Shown one piece after another: positions 56,568-64,000 of a DNA stretch of 64,000 nucleotides. Location of the stretch: the NCBI RefSeq assembly GCF_025370935.1, contig NC_133473.1:901772-965771 (forward strand), given 5' to 3'. Made by a program: the position numbers and the translations under genes. This DNA comes from Choristoneura fumiferana. Taxonomy: Eukaryota; Arthropoda; Insecta; Lepidoptera; Tortricidae. The notes beneath the pieces were generated by a model that worked only from the letters and a program-made list of their open reading frames with translations, had not been told where the DNA came from and did no database searches. Position 1 is the stretch's first letter, and each line of letters starts with the position of its first letter.

Positions 56568-56862
56568 TTTTTTAAGCCCCGACGTGTCTGTGTGTCTGTG
56601 TGTGTGTCTGTCTGTGGCACCGTAGCTATTAAACGGGTGGACCGATTTGAACGCGGGTTTTTTTAAATTGAAAGCAGGTTTTCTAGCAATTGTTCTTAGA
56701 CATGTTTAATCAAAATCGGTTCAGTCGTTTTTGAGATATAAAGCTTTAAAGTGACAAAGACGGGGCTTTTCCAACTTTTTGTTGCTTAGGTTATTACACA
56801 TACACTCACATACTCATACATTCTCATTCAAACGCAAACACACACACACACACACACACATA
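56568..56862 (+). repeat. CCCCCGAC-family repeat followed by a (CA)n run
   Basis: TTTAAGCCCCGACGTGTCTG to TTTTGTTGCTTAGGTTATT (56568-56795). A (CA)n microsatellite lies at about 56837-56861. Confidence 0.7.
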
Positions 56863-56869
56863 CACTTAC

Positions 56870-57457
56870 TTGTTGTGACTTAGTTAAGTTATACTTATTA
56901 CTGTTATTATTATATAACATCAGTGTCACTGTTTCTTTCAAGCCACACTTTTAATGGTAACCCTGTATGTTTTGACTCCCACGACACAGGCTCTGCCTAG
57001 TGTGGGTGTCGCCGAATTAATGTTTAAAATTGTTTCTGGTTTTTGGTAATAAATATTTTTTTCATTTTAATTTTTTTTTTCATTTAATATCGTGTAATAG
57101 TTCACAAAATAAAACATTATGTTGGTCCCGATGAATTAATTTAAGTTCCAGCAAAGTACAAAACTAGTTTAACTTGCATCTGCAGTTAGATGAGTTCATT
57201 TTGACCGGGAGGTTCGCGTCTTTGAAACTTTGGAATTGAAGTCTTCTGAGTTTTCTGTCAGAAAAAGGAATAAGAAAGTAGGGAGAAAAATATAAGAGCG
57301 TAATTTAGAAAGACCAATGCTTTAGGGCTCGTGGAAAAACAGAACTTTTTTAGAGTTCCATGCCCGAAGATTAACAAACGGAGCCCTGTATTCTTTAAAA
57401 ACGTATTAATGTTTATTATCGGTTTTCAAAGAAAATAAAAGTCTATAACGAATAATT
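56870..57457. other. LINE-tail-like sequence and left part of a split palindrome
   Basis: About 56930-57060 looks like a LINE 3' UTR ending TAATAAATATTTTTTTCATT. About 57400-57457 belongs to the palindromic family of 40097. Confidence 0.45.
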
Positions 57458-57705
57458 TTCGAGTTTCTTTGCGCAATAGAATCCGGAATACGGAAATTCG
57501 TCGAAGAACTAAAGTCACTGACATAGCTGGAAAAATAAGCAAATTGAAGTGGCAATGGGCAGGCCATATCGCTCGAAGAACAGATAACCGTTGGGGGAGA
57601 AAAGTCCCGGTGGATGCAAGTGGCGAGTTGTCGTTCATTGTGGCGTTCTAAGGGGGAGGCCTTTGTCCAGCAGTGGACGTCTTCGGGCTGATGATGATGA
57701 TGATG
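57458..57705 (+). mobile_element. RTE-type LINE 3' end with 11-bp target duplication
   Basis: Encodes IRRRTKVTDIAGKISKLKWQ, WAGHIARRTDNRWGRKV, then an internal deletion removes the EWRPR...DDL block before the tail CAGTGGACGTCTTCGGGC and (GAT)n. AACGAATAATT flanks it (57447-57457, 57706-57716). Confidence 0.88.
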
Positions 57706-57865
57706 AACGAATAATTATTGGAGTTACCCATTTACCTTATATAATATTAAGAAGTGTTTTATCAGACCACATTTTTAATTTTCATTCAATTTTTATTGAA
57801 TAATCGAGAAAAACTAACAAAAATGCAACGTTGCCAGCTCAGCAGGTATAAACGCTCTTAATGTC
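57706..57865. mobile_element. Right half of a palindromic element split by RTE
   Basis: Matches 40330-40480 (GAAGTGTTTTATCAGACCAC, ACTAACAAAAATGCAACGTT) and extends to GGTATAAACGCTCTTA, giving the true right end. Confidence 0.75.
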
Positions 57866-59004
57866 GTACTCTGCACGTAAAATTAAATCTTTAACGGCGC
57901 CATTATTATCCAAAAACCATAAGCGATCATCAGTACCAAAGCAAATATCAGAACGTGTTTACTTACGTTAGTTCAGCGGGCTTCGGAATAATAAATCCAT
58001 TAACATCTCTAAGGGTAACAAATAGTGTACATATGTGCGTTTTCGCAGCGGGCCTAATGTAATCAACACGAGTGGGTACGGTCAGAATAACAATGGCGGT
58101 GTGCTGACGTCACGTGACACGGTTGTTTTTTAGTTTATGTGCGATCAGTTGAACAACAGAACTTCTTTACATAATGTAAAATAAAGTCACTTCCCGCTGT
58201 CTGTACGCTTAGATCTTTTAAACTAAGTGACAGATTTGAATGCGGTGTTCACTATCAGTCAGTTAATTTTTCATAGGAGGTTTATTATGTATAATAAATA
58301 AAATCCACTCGAAAAATGTGAAGTGCCTTTGATTAGCGACCTTTTAAAGTTATTTGAGAATGCTTTTCATTTATGTGATTGATAGATTTTGGCATTTCAC
58401 ATGGACTCCATTGGAATATCGAGATTAAAAGAAGCCAGTGTACTAAAAACAGCGCGAAAAAACACAAGCATAATATTGATATACTTTCGTATTTGTGATG
58501 TTAATGGGAATAATGAGGATAATATTTTTTTTAATAACATGATTTATATAGGTCAAAATTGATGATCTTTGCAAGAGGTATGTATCGTTATTTTTTAATA
58601 TCAGAGGGAGGAAAACAAGCAAGCGGGTCATCTGATGGGAAATAATCACCACCGCCTATGAGTACCAACTACTCAAGTACAATTAATTATAAAAAGCTAG
58701 TTAAATAAAGTAGTAAATATTAGTTAAATGTCAATTCTATCTTCAATATAAAATCGGTGCCTTAAGTAAAATGAAGGCAGATAAATTGAAAAATGCAAAA
58801 GCACGGGTTTTTGTTCCGATTAAAACGCTTAAGTGTATTAAAAGCAATAAAACTACGATGGTAAATCAGCACTTAAGTTTTACGATGGCCATAAACAGAC
58901 CGTCAACGTAACAGGAAATTGCAATTGCTATCCCATCCACCTACGTGTCATTCTTAATTAAACGCTGATATCATTTTTTTTTAACTTAAAATGTAATTTT
59001 TTTA
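57866..59004. other. No recognisable gene; repeat E fragment at 58594-58665
   Basis: 58594-58665 keeps AAGCGGGTCATCTGATGGG and AATCACCACCGCC of repeat E. The remainder is AT-rich. Confidence 0.4.
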
Positions 59005-59345
59005 AACAAGTTTTTTTACTGACTGTTATTTTTGTTGACAGTACTTACATTGGTATCTGACTTACATAATGTATACCAAATTTTAAGTCAATCCCACCAC
59101 TTAATAATTAACTTGCAAGATTGGCTGCTTGAAACATGATTTTTTAATTTAAATTTTTTTCTATGTTTAAGAATGACTTTAATCAAATATTTATACACAC
59201 TGACAGACACTGGCACAAATAGTTCCCACATGACAGATCCAAGACTCACTTGACAGCCGCCATATTCACCTACAAGCCTGTTTATAATATTGATAGTACC
59301 GATTTTTTAATGTCCAATAAAGAATAATAATAATAATATTATGTA
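59005..59345 (+). repeat. CTGACTGT-family fragment and a LINE tail
   Basis: 59005-59160 is a decayed copy of the 36940 repeat. 59250-59345 ends GTCCAATAAAGAATAATAAT, a LINE tail. Confidence 0.5.
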
Positions 59346-60321
59346 TTGTAGACTTGTCAAATAACATCCAGTATCAAAATTATGCAACCTTACCTTACTG
59401 CTTCATTTGACACTACCTTATTCACCAATGACATCATCAAGAAATCTTCCCTTGACAGTCTGATTAATACTTTGCTGTCGCTACGCAAGCTCATGAAAAT
59501 TAATGCCGCTACGGCAAATCGTCCCGTTTACCTCGATAGCCTGCGGGAAGATTATTTTCCCAGCGATTAGATGCACAGAGGCCCGCTGAGTTAACGCACG
59601 TGTCCATATTTTGGCTAATTCTCGAACCCACTATCGTTATGTTTAATTCAGATTTTACCTGTTATCACAAGCTTTTATTTAGTTTCACCTGTCCCGTTGT
59701 CTGTCTGTCTGTCTGTCATCAAATCTTGCAAGTTTTTGACCAACTTTCAGTAGTTTGATTGACTTATTTGAAATACGTATGTAAATCGCGTGACAATACA
59801 ATATTAGTAGTGACATCCTGATAGTCCAGCCAGGATCGTCTCCGCAGGACGGAACTCTTCAACAGTTAATAGCATCGACTTGAAATTTGGTATGCAAATG
59901 TAGTTTGGGTGACAATGCAAGTACAGTGAACAAAAAGTACAGTCAGCAAAAAGCTTGAATTAAAAATGAAAGTTTAATGGTTAGGTTGTTTAGGGTAAGT
60001 TTACGTAGGAGTACTACATATTACCTACCCGTTACATACTACGTAACCGTTCCACTGACGCATTAACGTCACGTGTTCTCCCTTGGCTTACCATTCGAGC
60101 TCTCTTTGACAAAGAACCATGGATTAGTACGAAACGAGTCGGACAAACTTTTTTTGGATCTGAGTGACCCATTTCATTATTTTATCTTCAAATGTATCCA
60201 AGATGGAGAGAGTAGTTCTTTAACGCCCTTTTATCAGCTTCACTTTTGATTATGTTATGACTAGTATAATTCGATTCTGAAGAAACTGAAATGAAATAGT
60301 TTATTTTGCTTTAGACATTGT
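59346..60321. other. No recognisable gene
   Basis: Another 36940-family scrap lies at 59860-59960. The remainder is unassigned. Confidence 0.4.
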
Positions 60322-60546
60322 CATGGTATCATCTCTATACGTCCCACTGCTATCAGAACAAGAGGCTTGCCATAGTTCACGCGAGCCCAATGCGGAGAAC
60401 TTCACACCCATTGAATTGCTTCGCAGGTTGTGCAGTTTTCACTATGTTTTCTTAAGCTCGTGTAAATTTCAAATGTAATTCCGCACATGAATTTCGAAAG
60501 CTGTGCGATACCTCTGCTTGAGAGGCGATAGGTCAAACCACTAGGG
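60322..60546 (-). mobile_element. SINE A, decayed
   Basis: Minus strand keeps GGTTTGACCTATCGCCTCTC of the head and most of the body with many small deletions. Confidence 0.65.
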
Positions 60547-61355
60547 GCTTCTAACATGTCATGGTATAACAAGTCTTATAATAGTGCTAATGTGCAGTGA
60601 CATGTCTAACCAGATATATTGGCATACAAACATTGGGTTGGGTCCTGAAGGCCTTACTTGCATTTAGCCTTGGCGAGCAGAAAGCCTTAGTTCTCCTTTC
60701 CTTAGTTAGTATTGGTCTGTAAAACGCCCTCCTGCTATAAGCCATAGTAGACGGAATTACTTGGCTGTACTTAATTACTAGTTTAATGACTTTCTGCCAA
60801 GTTCCTTGCGGCGCATTCTTCTTGGCAATGATGGTCTTTCCGAAAGCGCTGGTAGTTTAAAATGACGTGTAAAAGTGCCCATTGCGGCCTATTCACTGAA
60901 TAAATTAATTGAATTTTGAAATTGTAGTAAAACGATTTAATGTCATAATGTTTTAGTAGCTAAATGGTGGTGGTTAATAGACCTTGCCTATCTTTAAGTC
61001 TATGCTTAGAGAGCACTATCTGTCATCTTGCGTATGGATGTTATAGTTAGCTTATTTATATGTTGTTATGGTATTTACCTATCTATTTAATTTAGATTTG
61101 TTGTGTATGTAACGTGTATTGTATGTGTTAGTTTTATGTATTCTTGATACTGCTCTAATCTACTGTAAATTGCACCACCTGCTGAAATGTATTCCTTATT
61201 TCTGTCCATTGTAAAGGTTGCCTGGAAAAGATCGCTCTGAAGCGACAAGGCCGCCTATTGCTTACCTTAGAAAATCTCTATGTATATACTTGTGTTTTCT
61301 GTACTGCTTACTGTGTTGGTGTGCAATAAAGAGTTATTGTATTGTATTGTATTGT
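60547..61355. other. Unassigned with two LINE tails
   Basis: 60795-60925: TTGCGGCGCATTCTTCTTGG ... AATAAATTAATTGAATTTTG. 61205-61355: GTTGCCTGGAAAAGATCGCT, GGCCGCCTATTGC, GTGCAATAAAGAG then (TATTG)n. Confidence 0.5.
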
Positions 61356-62010
61356 AAGGTCTCATTTATTGGAGCATACTACCACAGAATCAAAAGCAGC
61401 TATCGAATACATACCTGACAAGGCATATTTTAAAGCTAGTGGCATTTTCAATAATTACTATGGAAATTGTGACGTATCATGAAATAAATAAGGTTCAATT
61501 TCCAACTCAATGCATGTGGTCGCTATATCGCCTCTACCTTATTAATTAATACAATCAAGACCATACACAATTGAGTCATTCTGCGTACGTATGCATTTCA
61601 CGACTTAGACGTTTTGCTAAGTAAGTTTTCCTGAAACTTCTTTTTTGTAATCATGTCATTAGATAAACAAGTCATTTTGCATACTTGGTCAGTGTACTAC
61701 TGAGACGTTTTGAATAACAAGGCTAAATGCAAGTAAGGCTTTCAGGTTTACATATATTTAAGTAACAATTCGCCGTCACAACGTAGCACAGCAACAGGAA
61801 TATTTTTCATCTACCAATACGTTTATTTTCCATTTCATCTCACGTAAATGATATTCCTTTTGGATGGCCCCAGAACGATTCAGTGGCTCGGATAGTGGCA
61901 TGCCATGCTCCGATGACTTTAGTAGGGGAAAAGGTCACTTTTCAATAAGTTGATCTTTGCGTTTAGTTATGTTTTTCACTAACAAGCTTTTATTAGCAAC
62001 CATCTATCTT
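61356..62010. other. No recognisable gene
   Basis: AT-rich and unassigned. Confidence 0.4.
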
Positions 62011-62290
62011 CATCATCATCTCAGCCAATTTACGTCCCACTGCTCGGCACAGCCCTCCTCTCAGAATGAGAGGGCTTGCGCCGTAGTTCCCACACGGACC
62101 CAGTGCGTATTAGGAATTTCACACACACCAATGAATTGCTTCACAGGTTGTCCAGGTTTCCTCACGATGTTTTCCGTCACCGTGAAGCTCGTAAATTTCA
62201 AATGTAAAAACTCAGGTGCGCACCGAGGTTTGAACCCGCGATCCTCTGCTTGAGAGGCCATAGGTCAAACCACTAGGGCACCACGGCTTT
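62011..62290 (-). mobile_element. SINE A copy
   Basis: (ATC)n tail at the left, GCCGTGGTGCCCTAGTGG head at the right. Some internal deletions. Confidence 0.82.
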
Positions 62291-62926
62291 TTATCATCTA
62301 TGCCACAGATACTTATTCTGTATAAGTATTTAGATAAAAACACAAATATATTTGATTTAATCGGACCGATGCAAGTGGCCCTCCCTCATTTTCTTTTATT
62401 TCACTAGTAATGTTATTTTTTTGCTGACTGTACCTATTTCTGACTGTACTTCTAATATTGTCATCTTAGCTACATAATTAAGTAAAAAGTCAATCTGACC
62501 ACTGGAAGTCAAAATGAAAATGCAAGGTTTGACCCAAACAAAAAACAACCACAAGCACGGAAAGTTAAATAAAGGCTTCTAAAATCACACTACTGTTATG
62601 CAATGCTCTGTCCAATTCAAAAACTTTATGTACTTACAGTGTGTCCATGCACTAAAAATAATAATAACCTGAGATATGAAACCCTAATAAAAAAAACGCG
62701 TGAAAGAAATAATCTTGTCAAAGTTGTTATTGACTGTTACGATGTGTCGATTTCTTTTGGCTTAGTGTCTTTCAGTTTATTCCAAAAAAACTTGCGTATG
62801 GCGTGGAGTCTTGCATAATTTATTGGAAATAAAAATGCTTTCTTGAGTAAGAATTCGAACTTTCTATATATCAATTTTATTTTAAGTAAATCATAGGTGA
62901 TTTTATCATTTCATATCGCTAAGGGA
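62291..62926. other. Unassigned; CTGACTGT-family fragment at 62395-62595
   Basis: 62395-62595 shares TTGCTGACTGTACC and TTTGACCCAAACAAAAAAC with 36940. Confidence 0.4.
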
Positions 62927-63283
62927 TGGAGACCGCGGCTCGGCAAGCGCAGCATAGGACGTCCGTCAACGAGACGGATGGATAACCTGGTTAAGGTTGT
63001 GGCTCCATTGAGGCGGAGATGAGCGGAGCGGAGAGTAGACGTGTCGGATTGACCAATCATATTAGTTGAAATGTACACATCTCGGAGACGAGATGAAATA
63101 TGATTGGTCGATCCCTACACGTCTCCTTTCCGCTCCGCTCGTCTCTGTCTCACTGGAGCCGCAGCCAAAAGCCGCAGGTTCACGGTGGATCCAGGCTGCT
63201 TCCAACCGAGGCAACTGGAGGTCAAGGGGGGAGACAAATGTCTAACACTGGATGTCCTTCGGCTAATACGATGATGATGATGA
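62927..63283 (+). mobile_element. RTE-type LINE 3' end split by a MITE
   Basis: Sequence for WRPRLGKRSIGRPSTRRMD (62927-62990) resumes at 63167 with CAGGTTCACGGTGGATCC and the (GAT)n tail. The gap is the palindromic element 62995-63166. Confidence 0.82.
62995..63166. mobile_element. Palindromic MITE, 172 bp, inside an RTE copy
   Basis: GGTTGTGGCTCCATTGAG and CTCACTGGAGCCGCAGCC pair with three mismatches. Inner arms GGAGCGGA and GACCAATCATATT/AATATGATTGGTC-like also pair. Flanks TAA and AAA suggest a decayed TAA target. Confidence 0.75.
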
Positions 63284-63284
63284 G

Positions 63285-63410
63285 GTGGCGTAGATCATGA
63301 TACCTTTGTCATTAGACTCATGGCTTCTCAAACAGAAGCTCGTGAATTCGAATCCCCTCTAAGTTTATCAGAATTCACGTGAGAAATTACATCTGATTCA
63401 GTTACAAAAT
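63285..63410 (+). mobile_element. Decayed SINE A-like head
   Basis: GAGGTGGCGTAGATCATGAT, CTTCTCAAACAGAAGCTCGT and GAATTCGAATCCCC recall the SINE A tRNA-like region. Confidence 0.45.
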
Positions 63411-63479
63411 TATTGCGCGTGAACTTTTTCCAAAAAATATATATTACAGCTCGAAAACACCCATTTTGCCAAAGACCAG

Positions 63480-63850
63480 GCTAGATTGATTGTGATCGAT
63501 TGGCCGCCTATTGCTGACCTTGGAAAATCTCTATTTAAACGATAAGTACACTATTTTTTATAACCTAACCTAACCAACCAAAAGTTGGAAAACCCCCGAC
63601 TTTATCACTTCAAAGTTCAATATCTCAAAAACGGCTAATCCGATTTTGATAAAAAATACCTGAGAACCATCGCTAACCCTGCTTTCAAATAAAAAAACCG
63701 CACTCAAATCGGTTTACCCGTGCTACGGTGCCACAGACAGACAGACACACATAGCAGCCCCTCTTTTTGCGTCGGGGGTTGAAAACGCCCATATCTGAGT
63801 TTTCTGTACTGTTGGTATTCAATAAAGAGTCATTGTATTGCATTGTATTG
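63480..63850. mobile_element. LINE tail split by a CCCCCGAC-family repeat
   Basis: 63480-63540 (GGCCGCCTATTGCTGACC) and 63795-63850 (TTTCTGTACTGTTGG ... CAATAAAGAG, (TATTG)n) are the two parts of the tail seen whole at 61205. Between them lies a minus-strand CCCCCGAC repeat (63545-63785). Confidence 0.65.
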
Positions 63851-63875
63851 TTGGTCCCCAGTGCAGCCAGCAGCC

Positions 63876-64000
63876 ATTTTTAACCGACTTCAAAAAAGGA
63901 GGAGGTTCTATGTTCCAATTGTATTTTTCATATCTACCAAATTTCTAGAGCTGCTCGAAGAATTGCTTCTTTAAAGATGTAAGATAAACAGGTCAAAACA
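63876..64000 (+). repeat. TTAACCGACTTC...GGAGGAGG family repeat, cut by window end
   Basis: TTTTTAACCGACTTCAAAAA and GGAGGAGGTTCT match the start of a widespread moth repeat. Confidence 0.55.

Overview
The window looks like a repeat-dense stretch of lepidopteran (moth or butterfly) nuclear DNA. It is AT-rich and crowded with 5'-truncated RTE-type LINE ends carrying (GATGAT)n tails, tRNA-derived SINEs, interspersed repeats of moth type, palindromic MITEs and minisatellites. There is no sign of bacterial, viral or organellar sequence. The assignment to Lepidoptera rests on recognising repeat families, not on a database search.

Only one host coding segment is convincing: a 178-bp exon on the minus strand (36725-36902), with a clean acceptor and donor. 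It encodes part of a TMTC-family protein (ER O-mannosyltransferase with TPR repeats). Both its ends are splice sites, so the DNA on both sides is intron of that gene. How much of the window is intron cannot be told, because no other TMTC exon was found.

The dominant intact gene is the gag-pol reading frame of a complete Ty1/copia retrotransposon (10593-15201). It has identical 168-bp LTRs, a 5-bp target duplication (ACATG) and an undamaged 1331-residue polyprotein, so it is a very young and possibly active insertion.

Layout. 0-10 kb: decayed LINE and SINE copies, a SINE split by a LINE tail, and the first MITEs. 10.6-15.2 kb: the copia element. 16.5-17.3 kb: a 55-bp minisatellite. 19.8-20.5 kb: a 710-bp MITE. 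22.0-22.8 kb: a 37-bp minisatellite built on a palindrome. 24.8-25.0 kb: a LINE with the inverted structure of twin priming. 25.2-28.5 kb: a 3.3-kb non-autonomous DNA transposon with 33-bp terminal inverted repeats inserted in another repeat. 28.9-36.6 kb: RTE and other repeats plus several palindromic MITEs. 36.7-36.9 kb: the TMTC exon. 39-45 kb: SINEs and palindromes. 44.9-45.8 kb: a hAT-type element holding a possible Penelope-like fragment with a hammerhead-like motif. 46.2-48.7 kb: a 2.5-kb terminal-inverted-repeat element containing a 612-bp foldback element with 221-bp arms. 49-64 kb: more nested insertions, including two MITEs abutting at a shared TTA.

The recurring theme is non-autonomous DNA transposons, at least nine of which sit at TAA/TTA targets or close variants, and insertions inside insertions whose order can be read from target duplications. 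No novel multi-gene system was found.
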